A stretch of 64,000 nt of DNA, from NCBI GenBank assembly GCA_030549775.1, contig CM060175.1, positions 15,916,212 through 15,980,211 on the forward strand, given 5' to 3'. Positions 21,886 through 34,413 of the stretch are shown piece after piece. Position numbers and translations under genes: made by a program. The notes under the pieces were generated by a model. That model searched no databases. It was not told where the DNA came from and saw nothing but the letters and a program-made list of their open reading frames with translations. Source of the stretch: Tamarix chinensis (lineage: Eukaryota; Streptophyta; Magnoliopsida; Caryophyllales; Tamaricaceae). Numbering within the stretch: the first letter of the stretch is position 1; every line of letters starts with the position of its first letter.

Positions 21886-24049
21886 AAATCATCATACAAG
21901 AGTTACTTTCATTTTTAATGACTTGAGGGGATGTAATCACAACCCAGGGACATTCATATGCCTTAGTTATACTAACGGGTAAAGTAACATAGTACCCTTA
22001 ACCTTTATACCATGAAGACACGCCAAGTACCCTGATCATACTAGTGTAAAGAGATACCAAAATATCCTCCCATCCTAGGACACATAATCCTTATGTATTG
22101 ATACCCTAAATAAGTTATATAGGTCACCTATAGAGTACATTAGGGCATTAGTCAAAATGTTGAGGCTTTTGATGAAACCACCAAACCATATTAAGAGATG
22201 TTACATCATCTCTAGGGTAGCTAACCCTAAAGAGCTACAATTCCTAGTTTCATGGTATTCCACTTTAAATATTAGTATTTTATTTGATGATCATAATTAT
22301 CACGTAATACACATATAACAACCAATATTACTTAACTATTTTTCCTTATTTCTAATTATCCAAGTCAACCCAAAAGTTAACAATCCAAACTAAAGTCAAA
22401 GTCAATATTAAGGTTAACCTTATAATCCCCTAAGGTTATCCCAGTCTAGTTATTCACATTTAGAAACATCTTAGTCACGAATGACCAAAATGCCCTCAAA
22501 CCCTAATTACCAAACATTATCCAATTTAAATACCAACTTTATCACTATTAATAATTTCTCATGAAAAAAACTAAGAGATAACAAATCATAACACTTTAGA
22601 ATGAAGATGAATTCTAGGACATGTTAAATAGCTATTTTAACCTTACACATTAATTAATCATTTTAAACATGTAAAACCCTAAACATGTGTTATCTAACAT
22701 ATCATTTATTTCATGATTTACATACATATTAATATTATCGCATGCATTTAGCCCTCATGAATAAAATGAGGCATGAAAAAAATTAAAGAGGTAATTATAT
22801 CTGGACAACATAAAGTATGCAAATCTAACATTAATCATGCGAAAGTTTAAGTAAAATATGCGAGAAATCAAATGGAAAACTCAAGAATAGCAAATGAGAT
22901 CTCAACAAGGATAATATTTCCCTTAGCCAAACCACTCATACAACCCAAGCATAAATATCCTACAACTTTCAACCTTATTCTTACTTGATATTATACATAT
23001 ATTAAAATACATGAATCTAGCATACCCTTATATAAATTCATGGGATTACAAGGAAGCATGAACTTCACTTAAGCATAATATAGGAAACTCCAAATATGTT
23101 ATCACATGTTTTTTATATATTTAGTAGGAGCATATGGGTTATGTTTTTCCAAGCAAAATAAAAATAAAGAATCGCTAAAATAACCTTCAACACTACTTTA
23201 ATACCTCGTATTTTAAAATTCAATTTTATTAAGCTTAATTATTTTATTAGCTTAATTTGATTTAAACATTTAATTATTTAAGTTTCAATTTTTTTATAGA
23301 TTTATCGATAATTTCGACTTTATAATTGAATTTAATTAATCGTTGTCGTTGCAGATGATTTTAGATAAATTCGTTCATGATCATGATTTTATTATATTCA
23401 TATGATTTCAATTTTCGGTTAAAAATATATATTTCCGTTCTTTCTCGTATTTTGATTTTTAGTATTTTAGATTCATTTTCGATTATAACTTCGTCGTATG
23501 ATTATGACTTTGTTTTGGAATTATATTTCATTAGCGATATATATGTTATTTAAAGTATAAAATATTCGTTTAAAATAGTCAAATTTATTTTATTAATTTT
23601 ATCCATAGAAAATATTTTCAATTTCGAATTTATTCATTTCCGAAGTCGTTAAGATCTTCGGAAAGTTTTAAATTAAAAAGATTTTCGGAGCTTATTTATA
23701 AATTTCTTTCTGAAATTAATTTTCTTCCATTTTACCCTTTTTGGTTGTGGAAGATCTATTTCGGAAATTATTTAAATTAGTCTCGTTTATTATAATTTAA
23801 TTTAAATATTTACTTATATGCTTTTAAATATTATTTTGAGTTCTTATAATGTATTTTTATAAATAATACAAATGTTTACGTTCATTGGTAAATTCTTCTA
23901 AAAATACTTCCAAAATTCTTTATATAGCTCTTATATCGATTTTAAGCCTTCACAACATTACGAAATAATTTTTTGTTAAATAAATTTTACATAAAACTTT
24001 CCAACAAATTTTTTGGATGTTTATAATTTATTTATATGTGTATTTGTTG

Positions 24050-24420
24050 TAAAAAAAAGAAAAAAAAGGAAATCCTGAAACCAGCCCCTTCCCCCTCTTC
24101 TTTTCCTTTCTCTCCTCTTCTCTCCCTTCTCTTCTCTTTCCCTTTCCCGACCTTCTCCCTGTTCGCAGCCCCAACCCCAGCCCTCATCTCCTCCATGCTC
24201 CTCCACGCTAGCAAACCTCCAGACACCGCAACTACAACAACAACCGCTGTAAATGCCGCAGCAACTGCTGCCGCAAAATGCCGTAGAAGTGTAGCAGTAG
24301 TGGATGGAAGCAGGAGCAGCGAACGGGAGTGACAGCGCCACTGTCTGGTCACCGCCGACGTCTCCCGACCACTGGTGAGTTGTCCTTGCCCTCCGGCGAA
24401 GCTTCTCCGGCCTTTTCTTG
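24050..24420 (+). repeat. Pyrimidine block of element C
   Basis: CT-rich run of ~150 bp followed by GC-richer sequence with CAACAACAACC and GCAGCAAC words. Overlapping open frames on both strands here (24021-24352) are compositional and have no domain. Confidence 0.75.
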
Positions 24421-24639
24421 TCCCGATTTGTTGGTTTTGCTTGGTATAAAATTCTGAAAACCCTAACTTTTGATTTGATTAATTGAGTATAAATTAGCTT
24501 ATGAAAAGCTAAATTGATTGTTTGATTATGTATATATATGTTTTATGATTGATTTAGAGTGGTTAATTGTAGTGTATTTGGTTGATTTGTGAAAACTAGA
24601 TTTTTGGCCGGGCTATGTCCGAATTTTTTCGAATTCATC

Positions 24640-25120
24640 CGATTTAGCTATTTTGAGTAAATTGATTTTATAATATGTTTTAAAATATATCTAATTTCAT
24701 GTTGGAACTGTCAATTTGAGAAATTTATGCGGAATTAATCGGAATTGACCTTCTATGTCAAAATCTGTGTGTGATGAAATTGGGTTGCATAATTGAGTCG
24801 TTTTACTCAATTGATTTTGTAATATTATTTGAAATGTATTTAATTTTATATCGGAAGTGTTGATTTGAGAAAATCGTGTGAAATTGATGAGATTTGCGTT
24901 ATGGGATTAAAAACTTTAATTATGCTAAATTAGGTATTTCTTTTATTTGTTTTGAGTGATTGATTATACAATATGTTATAAAGTATGTCAAATTGCATTT
25001 CTAAATATTTAATTTAATTAAATTTATAGAATTTAAATGAATTGCATTTTCGGGCCTAAAACCTTGGATTTCAAATGAAATTATGAAATTGATCATTTGT
25101 ATAGTTGTTTTTCTAAAATT
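24640..25120 (+). repeat. Diverged tandem copies of the ~149-bp unit inside element C
   Basis: Three consecutive segments each carry an AATTGATT...AATATGTT start, a ...AAATATATCTAATTTCAT-like part, a TCAATTTGAG-like part, and a closing AATTGGGT or AATTAGGT part. The order and approximate spacing (~150 bp) are those of the array at 1885-3815. They are much more diverged from each other than the array units are. Confidence 0.8.
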
Positions 25121-26234
25121 GAATTTATAGAAATAGTTGAAATGAGCCTATATGCATTCTAATACCTTCGATTGTAATTAATTGATTTGAATTATTCAAA
25201 CTTATGTCTTGGGCTTTTGAACCCTAATTTCGGAAACCGATTATCTTAAATTGGTGATTCATAAGGTTATTCTTGTTGAAATTGATTATCTAGATTGATT
25301 TAAAATTAGTTTAATTATACTCTTAGGCTATCGATTTAAGATAATAAAAGTGGATTGGTTGGTTCGTAGTGCAGGCTTTAAAAACCCTAATTTTCGAAGA
25401 TGGTTTTATATAATTAATTATGTTATGCTTCTTTTACCTAATCGACTTTAAATCATTTGAATTATGTTTTATCTTATCGGCTTGGATTTGGTTCTATGCA
25501 AATGGTGGGTTGTCCTTTGGATTGTAAAACCTAATGAATAAGTCATTTTTGATAAAATAGCTTATAATCTATTATTCTTTTCCCGACTTTCCAAATCAAT
25601 TTGAAATGTCCCAAGTGATAAATGTTAATCCGATTTGGTTAATATTTAATTTTAAATCTTAATCGAGTTACGCTCGCAAGTCATAGGTTTTGGGCACGTT
25701 TTTCAAGAAAGGTTGTTTGTGTCCGTTTGTGTTGATTTTATTATAATTGAATTATTGATCGATAAGATAGTTTCTAACCTAGTTCTGATTTTCATTGGTG
25801 ATCTAGGAAAACTTTCTCGTGGATTGTCGAGCTTTTGATAGCTCTTTCTTTTTCAATTTTCTTAGCTAGCTTCGAACTTAGGTAAGTCATTACTTACCTT
25901 TACTTATGATGGAATCTCGATATATGTCTGCTTGAAGTAAAATGTGATGGGTATGCTTGATTATTTAATTATGTCAAGCATATGTTTTATTTTTATGTGG
26001 TAATTGTGTGTATATATGAGTTATAGATTTAATACAAATGCATGTTGGTATGCCTCTTAAGTATTGTATATGTTTGGGTAAGGGTCGATTATGATTAGGC
26101 TGTTAACATGTCTGGCTAATTATAAAATATTTGGTAATTCTGAAGTATGTTCTAATATGCCTAAATTGTAATGAGTTTAGAAAACCATATTTCTAGTTGA
26201 TTATGGATTGAAATTATATGATACTGTATGCTGT

Positions 26235-26420
26235 ATTTTATGTCCTGAAATTATTCGGTTTTAATGCTCCTGAAATTATTCGGCTTTAATGCCCCTGGAA
26301 TTGATCGGCTTTAACGTCTCATGAATTGGACCGACTTAAATGCCTCTGGAATTGATCGGCTTTAATGCCACTTAGATTGGTTCGGCTTTAATGCCGCTTG
26401 GCTGTAATGCCACTTAAAAT
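26235..26420 (+). repeat. 25-26 bp CGGCTTTAATGCC tandem repeat
   Basis: Six or seven units of the form CCTGGAATTGATCGGCTTTA plus ATGCC recur in direct orientation. The repeat lies just upstream of the CACTTAAAGTG dyad of element C. Confidence 0.85.
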
Positions 26421-27179
26421 TGATATAATAATGGATATTCATTGTATTGATGGATGTGAGCTAAGTGCTGATATGTGGGCTTAATTTATGATTGGCCAAA
26501 TCCTTGAATAAAATATTAATCACTTAAAGTGAAAGATCTTGAGTGGGAATTGTATCACTCGGGGTAGCTATTCGAGTTAGGTTTGGTATTCACTTGGTAC
26601 CATTCCGGTGTTTTCTATTCTGTGATCCCGGGTGCCTTATGAGGTCCGGAGAGGCCCTTTTCTACTCTATAGGTGTCTCGGTATATTTTGGTCCTATAGG
26701 GGGTATGCATACTTAAGTGATTAAGTCTCTTATTTATTAGTGGTCTGGTTACGTTTTTGGGCGGGTCAGCTAGGGCTAGTACTGAAATGCCCCAAAATCC
26801 TAATTTCTATTATCCATTATTAAATAAGATCTTTATGTGGGAGTTTAACCAAAATAATTCATTTTTATTAAAATAAGAGGAAGTTAATTAGGTTAAACCA
26901 AAAAGAAATTTAAAAGTGTTTGAAATAGGAGGAATTGTGGTATTTTAAGCTAATTAAGGATTTTATTTTAGAAATTAATTAAATAAATTACTTTATTTAA
27001 ATTAAGAATAATAAAATAGTTTCAAATTAATTTAACTAAATAAATAATTTAATTGGAAGAAAATTTGAGTATTTTTCCTAATTAGTATGGAGGTTAAGGA
27101 AATTTGTCTAAAATAGTCTAAACTAAGCAAAAAGGAATTTATTTAATATCTTATAAATATTAATATTCTAAATAATGTA

Positions 27180-28370
27180 TGCAAAATCCAAAAACCTAAA
27201 TAAAGCCTTCCTTTTTCCTTTTTCTTTTCCTTCTTTTTCCTTTTTCCTACTCCCCCCCGCCGAAGTTGGGCCTCGACCGGCCCAACGCTCCCTTCCTTTC
27301 CTTCTTCTCGCTGCGGCCCAGCGAGCCCAGCCGCCCGTGAGGAAAAACACCGCGTTTCGAAGCTAAAGTCGCTGAAACGCCGCGTCGCCATAAGGAGAAA
27401 ATATAACCGTTGCCAGACCGACGCGGACGCCGCGTTTTTCTCAAATATCACCCAAAACACAGCGTTTCATTAATAAGGGAAATAACCGCCGCCACCCGGC
27501 CAGTTCCCCCTTCCCTTTTTCCTTTCCCCTGGACCACCGATCCAACCCCTCTTCTTCTTCTTCTTCTTCTTCTTCTTCTTCTTCTTCTTCTTCTTCTTCT
27601 TCTTCCTCAGTCGGTGACCCCCTACAACACGAAAGCTCGCCGGAGGAAGAAAAGCCTGCAACGCCAGCTCCAACTCCGGTCATTTCTCCCCTCTTCTCCC
27701 CGTTGACTTCCCCATGGATGTGACCAAACGGCACTCCCTTCTCCCGCTCGAAAATCCCCCATTTCCCAAGCAATTATGGTCTGAAAATTTTCAGACCATA
27801 CGTCCGCCAACTACGCCGGACGACCTACCCTAACCCTAACCCCCTAACCTCCCACTTGGATCTTGTCGTTTTTCGTTCAAATTGGCCTATAAATAGCCCT
27901 CAGCACCGCCTTAATCGGGTTCGACAATTGGGAACCCAGACAGAGCAAGCCGCGCGCCGCCCTGCCTTCAGACGGCCTTTTCTTCGCCGTCAGCGGCCCC
28001 TACCACCTACCCTTGCCACCAAGATCCTCCCTGAACCTCCCTCTACACAACCAACCACCTTAGCTTCCCTGCCTTGCGCCGTACGTGCCGCCCCGGCCGT
28101 GCGAAAATTCCTCCCCAACATCGACCCTTCCAGCCCTGCGCCACCTTCGTGCCACCGCCACCGGCTGTGCCGCTGCTTTCGGCACCACCACCCCCCCAAA
28201 ACCACCAGGAGTGCCTGCCCTACCACCCTACACTTCCACTTCCCCCAAATTTTCCTCTTTTAGCCTCCATATCCACCCTTCCCAATTTCTTCCTCCTCCT
28301 CCGCTGCTGCCGCCGCCGCCGGTGCCACCCCCAACTAGGTGGTCCAACTCCCTAAAACCCTAGACCTGGA
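27180..28370 (+). repeat. Pyrimidine block of element D with (CTT)n
   Basis: C/T-rich on the plus strand, including a (CTT)n microsatellite at about 27551-27606 (~18 units) and CGCC-rich parts. Several overlapping ORFs on both strands, including Glu- or Lys-only stretches, are readings of the microsatellite and are not genes. Confidence 0.88.
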
Positions 28371-28379
28371 ATAATAGAA

Positions 28380-28554
28380 TTTAATAAATTTATTATTATT
28401 AACTATTAATGTTAATGCTATTATAATCATTATTAACCTATTTATTATTAATACTATTACTATAATTATTATTAGTACAACCATTATTAATATTATTATT
28501 ATTATTATTATTGTTGACAAGCCCTAATAAGTTATTATTATTGTTAATATTGCT

Positions 28555-28610
<56 letters not shown>

Positions 28611-28805
28611 TATGTTTATTACTCTAACTATGACTAATGTTGGTATTATCTTTGTTATTATTATTATGGTAGTATTCTTACTATTATTCATATGATTAAC
28701 ATTATTATTATTATTATTATTATTATTATCCTTATCATCATTATTATTATTATCATTATCGTTACTGTTACTATTACCATGGTTATGAGGTTGTTGTTGT
28801 TGTTG

Positions 28806-28863
<58 letters not shown>

Positions 28864-29192
28864 CCTTGTTATTGTTTTGTTGTTGTTGTTGTTATTGTAT
28901 TTAACACATTTATTATTTTATCGATTATTACCATCGTTATTATCCTTAACATTATAATTTAATATTATTACCTTAGTATTTTTGTTATGCCTAGTATTGC
29001 CACAACTACTGTATTGTTATTATTATTATTGTAATTATTATCATGGTTATTGTTATTTTACTATCATTATCACTATCATTACTATTATTATTACTATGGT
29101 TAATACTAGCGTCATTATGTTTATCTTTCTAACTATTATTATTATTGCTATTATCCCTATTAGTATTATTTCTAGTACTCTTACTATCATTT

Positions 29193-29244
<52 letters not shown>

Positions 29245-29262
29245 CATTGTTATTATTATTGC

Positions 29263-29296
<34 letters not shown>

Positions 29297-29430
29297 TTCA
29301 TTACTACTACTCCTTCTACTATTATTATTATCATTATTATCATTATAGCCATTATTATTCTTATAATGAGTACTATTATTATAAGTAGTATTCTTATTAT
29401 TGTTAGTATTATTAGTAATTATTATTAATA
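28380..29430 (+). repeat. (TTA)n microsatellite field of element D
   Basis: About 1 kb is dominated by TTA/ATT triplets with point variants (CTA, TTG, TCA). Purer runs lie at about 28558-28610, 28805-28862, 29195-29250 and 29263-29297. The poly-Ile, poly-Leu, poly-Tyr and poly-Asn frames it generates are artefacts. Confidence 0.95.
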
Positions 29431-30889
29431 ATATCGAAACCCTCACCCTAATACTCTGGATTTTGCTAAAACTTACTTTAATCAGTAATAATCCGTTCAA
29501 ACTATCGTGAGAATAGTAATAACCCTACCCTTTATTTATAAACCCCTATTATTAATATTAGCCTTAGTATTAGGCCATGATAGGGGTAAGGTAGGAAAAT
29601 TATGGTAATTCGGGTAGAGGGAGATTGACCCTTAGCATTTCCCTCTTATAGGTGAGCCGAGTCAAAGCCCCCAAGAGGCGTAGAAGCGTGCTTCAAGCCC
29701 GGCGCCGATTTAAGTAAGGACGTAACTAAGGTCACCTGTGTGTATTGCATGTTTTACCTGTCTTGTATGCTTTGTGCGGTTGTATGCTATAACATGTATG
29801 TTATTTGTGTATTTATGTAGCGCAGCATGGGACCGAGGTACGTTCTCGTGCTCTCGTCTGTGTGTACTAATATGGTATGGTACAAATATGATGCAATGTG
29901 ATGTGACCCTTACGACATGCATGCTAGGTTATGTGAGGAAGTGTTGTGAGGTAGGGACTTGAAAAAGGAAAAATAGGCAATTAAGATAACCAAAGGGAAG
30001 TACGTCGGTTAACATAGGTATGGACGACCTAAGGAATTCATAATTTGTGAGATGATGAGGAAAAGGTGGAATCAAATAAATAGAAGAGTGGGAATAAAAT
30101 AAGGTTGCATGGGGGAAACTAGGGTTTGCATAGAAATGATAGAACTGGCATGGTGGAAATGATAGGGTATGCGTGGGAAGGTTAAGGTCCGCATGGGGAC
30201 GAACCTTACGTATGAAAAGTTACCTTGGGACGTGAGGAAGTTAGTGGAAGGTCCATTTGGGAGTTTGGAGACTCGAGGTGAAATGTAGTACGTAGGGTCA
30301 TGTAAGGGACCTGATTAGGGTTTTGGGAAGAATTAGTAATCTGAAAAAGGCGAAAGAAAAATTATTAAGGGTGAGTGAGGTGCGGGTTGAGAGTGAGAGT
30401 TTATGTTATAAGGGATGATTATGGGAGTTTTGAGGGAGAAGAAATATTGGGTGAAAAGGAGAGGTTACTTGTGGGAAAAGAAAGGTACTAGAGTTGAAGT
30501 GGCCAACTAAAGTTTTAGGGTCACAGGTAGAATCGATGGGTAAAGCGATATGATTTGGGGATTGGACCTGAATGAGATGAGGTGTTGATGATAGATGAAT
30601 TAATGGTAGTGAATTAAGAGGAGGTTGGACCACATAGGTCCAATTAGGGTTTCAAGGGAAACCCTAGAGGCTAATGGCGGGTGGAGTCCGATGTCACGAG
30701 GTGTTGTGCCTTAATTCATACTCTAGGAGTTGGTTTTTATTATGTGTAAGTATAGAGGGGAAATGAATATCGAGGTGTGATAAGGGGTGCACGAGTTCCA
30801 AGATATGGGACGGGCCCTCCTGGGAGGATAAGTGCGGATATAGTCAGCCATGCATGTCAAGGGTAAAACACTTTCAAATAGGATACGTT

Positions 30890-31240
30890 AAGATACTAAT
30901 CAATTAAAGAGGAAGATGCTGAGCCGGGCCCAGACCGGTCCATCGGCGAATAATAGTGGCCAGGAGCCGGGGTGCCCTAGAGACCGTGCACTGGCGAACA
31001 ATAGTGTTCAGGAGCGTTTTGCCCTATATGATTTCCGGTCCACCGGCTATAATAGTGGGGGTTTCCGTGCTCAGCAAACCAAACGTAAAACTTATAAGAC
31101 ATGGGAAATATACTAATTACTTCCAGTGGAACACCATGTGAGTCGGGGCCAAATAATAGTGGTCAGGAGCGTTCTGCCCTGAGTTTATATATTCCAGTCC
31201 ACCGGCTATAATAGTGGGGTTCCCGCAGTCACGTGGATTA
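30890..31240 (+). repeat. Dyad plus CCAC...GTGG module (element D)
   Basis: A decayed dyad (CAATTAAAGAG, 30901-30911) is followed by units near 30939, 30988 and 31039, each of the CCACCGGC-TATAATAGTGG type. A second box (CCAGTGGAACACCATG, 31124-31139) precedes two further units ending near 31216. Spacing within the first cluster is ~50 bp. Confidence 0.85.
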
Positions 31241-33212
31241 ATAAAGACCGTGGTGTGAAATGACTACTTTTAAAAAAGACTCAAAGGAAATAAGTCTAAT
31301 TGGACTACGGTCAGCTTTTATTATCTGTATTACTACATGCTGCTTACGTGAGTATGACTCGCATTGAGTTTCCAATAATATGGATTATTCCTACTTGAGA
31401 CGCATGAGCCACTTTATATTTTAGATATACCACGCTTATATATTTAAATGGGATGTTACATATGTCTCATATGTTACTATAGGTGTATGGCTAGATTCAT
31501 GCTGTGGGTTGTGAGTACGTATGATATTATATCAATGTATTATATCATAATATGAACTCGATGCTTTAGTTACGTCTCTCCCATAAGTTAGGGTAGTGGG
31601 ACTTACTCAGTATTGGACCTGTACTGATACTACACTGGTTGAATGGGTCCTGTGATGATCCACCGACGGTGGGGAGCAGACCTTTGATACAGGTTTTGAT
31701 TAGTTATTAAATTGGGGTGGAAGGCTTGACTTGAGTGGGTAAGTGGTTCGGATATTTACCCTTCGTAATTTGTTTTGTTTAATCGTATTCGTCTTTAAAA
31801 GTTACAAGGGTTGTATTTAAATTTCCAAGGGTTTTGTAATTAACTTCAAATTCTCGTAACGTTGTCATGCTTTTAAAGTTCGGATTTAATTGTTTAACAG
31901 GTTTTTAGCCTTGCATCTAACATGAGATAGAAGGTTGACATTTATCTTGTGTTAGATGTGGCGGTAATATTTCCTAAATTCGCTCCTAGCTTCCGCTTTA
32001 TTCTTTCAATTTTTTTTCAGGAGTGAAATTTGGGGGTGTTACAAGTACCATTAGAGTACTAGATTAGTTGTTAAGATCTCTTCGAGTCTCCATCTCAAGA
32101 TAATATAAATAAATGGTGGTGATCATAATAAAGGAATATAATCATGAATTATTCTCGTTGGCTCTTGGACTTTATATTTCTATTTCCTATATATGTCTCT
32201 TGATTCTATCATACAATAGTGTTTCTATATGAAAAATGTATGTATTCAATTATCATATGATCTATTATTTAAATCACATGTGGGACTTGTGTGTAGAATG
32301 ATACCTTCTAGGGTAGTGTGTGATTATTAGCATGTGATCATGATTTCTTGTATGCTTGTAACTTATGTATTGTCATGTCTAGTCATGTATTGTAAGTATG
32401 AGTCTATAACCCCATGTTTTATGGTGTGTGTATCATATGTATAATCGAGCATGAATTATTGTATGAGTAGAATGACGTATGTATCGCATGTATAATTGAA
32501 CATAAGTATTGTAAGCTGAATGTTGCCGTATCTTATATGTATCAAGTTTCTTTCCATGAGTAGGGTAGCCTTGATTTACTCAGTACCGGACCCATATTGA
32601 TACTACCTTGATTGTTTGGGTCCTGTGATGATCCACTGATGGTGGGGAGCAGACCATTTGTGCAGGTTCAGTATTAAATGTGTTATTGTTGGGAGGAATA
32701 TTTTCCTTGGATTTTGAGATTAGGCTATCCGGTGATTCGATTTGGCAAATAAAGTTGGCTCCATTGTTGGGATGCCCCTTGGTTCTCTTTTCAGATTTTA
32801 TTGTATCTCAAATGCATTATTTTGGTGTACAAATCATTCATTTGATTTGTATTTAGTTGGTTTGTGATTTTGTGGGAGATGTATTTGGATTTAATATCCT
32901 TTATCTTTTTAAGTTTTAAAGTCCAGGATTATTTTACAGGTTTCCGTTGATTTATTCAGCTATGATTTTATTCAGTGAAATTGTTCAATTTCCATCTGCA
33001 TATGGATATCTCCTTGTGGGAGTTTATCCTCACTGCATAGATGTTGGTTGAATTTTGTTGGACAGGTTTTAGCCTTGCATCTAGCATGAGATAGATAGTG
33101 GACATTTATCTCGTGTTAGGTGTGGCGGTAACATTCCCCAAATTGTGTTTTAGCTTCCACATTATTCTTTTAAATTCAAAAATTTTCAGGAGTAAAATTT
33201 GGGGGTGTTACA

Positions 33213-33950
33213 ACTACAAAATAAACAAGAGAACACATTTATGGCAACACATAAACACATAACGAAAATCCAAAATTTCCAAAGGGAAGAAGATGACATA
33301 CTCTTTGAAAAAGGGAGGTAAAAGAGGAGTAGATAAAGGATGTGAACTTCATAATTTAACAAAAAATATAACCTTCATTTTAAAATAAATAAAGTCTATA
33401 TAGAAGGTAATGTAGAAGTGAAAACATGAAAAAAAATGAGGATGATGGGAGGATGGGTCTTTGTTAGGCTCAACAAAGCTCAAAAATACTATAAAAAAAA
33501 ACAAAGTGAAGAGAAATGTTAAATGAAAACAAGGCAAATAAAATGGGGTATTAATAGGGGAGAAAGTAACAAAAAATATACAGCTAAGAGAGGAGAAGAA
33601 GTAGCTTGTTACATTCTTAAATGCCAAAGTACAGGGTGGTTGAGTGTATAAGGTGGTGGAATATGTTTAGGTTGAATGAAGTTATGAAAACAAGCAATCA
33701 AAAAAGGGAGGGCGAGGTGATGGTGCACAAGTTCGAGGTTAGGGGAGTTCAGATTCAAGCATGGAGAAGAAAAATGAAGAAGGTTGGATGAAACAAAAGC
33801 TAAAAAGAATACAAGAAACATAGGTAAGAAATGAATAAAAAACAAAAAAGGATAATAGGGTACAAAAATTATAAAATAAATCATAATATGATCAAGGATG
33901 AAAAAAAGAGATATTTCACGGCCTGAACAATATTTTCTCCATCTTTAGAT
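33213..33950 (-). repeat. Purine-rich block of the degraded LTR, right part
   Basis: The plus strand is G/A-rich (GGGAGG, GAAGAAG and AAGGG runs), the mirror of the pyrimidine blocks in plus-strand copies. ORFs on the minus strand at 33349-33884 are Phe/Leu/Ser-rich by composition. Confidence 0.65.
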
Positions 33951-34413
33951 TATTTTTAGTGGAAAAAATATCAATAAATGATAATTAATTAAGAAAAATA
34001 TCAAATAGAGATTAAAAATTACTAAAATTTAAGGGAAGTTGTAAAATAAATTAAGGAACCCAAATATATAACAATATTTAAGAAAGACATCATATTGGAG
34101 CCCAAACTAATTAAAAATTACAAAACAACATAAGTTGCAACAACCTTGTCGACTTCCACCAACTTAGTCGGTTAACCATCAAACCTCTAGCCAACACATT
34201 AGGTAGTTAATCGAATGGAAATAAAACAAAAATCCATTTTTAATTATATTTTAATTCTATTTATCTCACAAATACTTATTTAATATTATTTCACATATGA
34301 ATAATTTATTTAATACTAAATATCCTACCATAATTTCTATAAATAAATACACATAACATACCATGCTTATCGTTATGGTTCCAATTATGGTTAATTAAGA
34401 AGTGGGTATTACA

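Larger units (their letters stand above)
26783..32043 (+). mobile_element. Long non-coding element D (probable solo LTR) nested in element C
   Basis: A perfect 5-bp TSD AGTAC flanks it (26778-26782 and 32044-32048). It is 5261 bp long, starts TGAAATGCCCCAAAATCC and ends AATTTGGGGGTGTTACA. It contains an AT-rich head, a pyrimidine block with (CTT)n (27180-28370), a very large (TTA)n region (28380-29430), degenerate GCATGG repeats (30100-30200), the CCAC...GTGG module (30890-31240) and a 3' part nearly parallel to that of its host C (GATGATCCACCGACGGTGGG near 31655). No gag or pol is present. Confidence 0.92.
23197..33212 (+). mobile_element. Long non-coding element C (probable solo LTR) with element D inside
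   Basis: A perfect 5-bp TSD ACTAC flanks it (23192-23196 and 33213-33217). It starts TTTAATACCTCG (TG head mutated to TT) and ends TTTGGGGGTGTTACA. Without element D and one TSD copy it is about 4750 bp. Contents: AT-rich head, a short pyrimidine block (24050-24200), three or more diverged copies of the ~149-bp unit (24640-25120), a 25-26 bp tandem repeat (26235-26420), the CACTTAAAGTG dyad (26521-26531), then after element D the CTCAGTACCGGACC and GATGATCCACTGATGGTGGG motifs. No pol is present. Confidence 0.9.
20993..34413 (-). mobile_element. Degraded long LTR split by elements C and D
   Basis: The left edge TATAACACCTCCAAAGTTAT parallels the TGTAACACCCCC edge of the copy at 47049, and both continue into GCATCCAACATAGA. 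The right edge (34395-34413) ends GGGTATTACA, the reversed element head. Removing element C leaves ~3.4 kb, close to the 3.0-3.1 kb LTRs at 47049 and 57705. The right part is purine-rich at 33230-33900, as expected for a minus copy. The candidate TSDs (GTAAT and TTACT) agree at only 3 of 5 bases, so the borders are less secure than those of B-E. No coding region is present. Confidence 0.7.

Noticed and set aside
24021..24352. Overlapping ~100-codon frames on both strands
   Set aside because: Purine/pyrimidine-rich part of element C; low-complexity Arg/Glu or Ser/Phe translations without a domain.
27441..27773. Frame with a long Glu run and a parallel Lys run
   Set aside because: They are readings of the (CTT)n microsatellite at 27551-27606 on the minus strand.
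28692..29500. Poly-Ile, poly-Leu, poly-Tyr and poly-Asn open frames
   Set aside because: They are six-frame readings of the (TTA)n field in element D.
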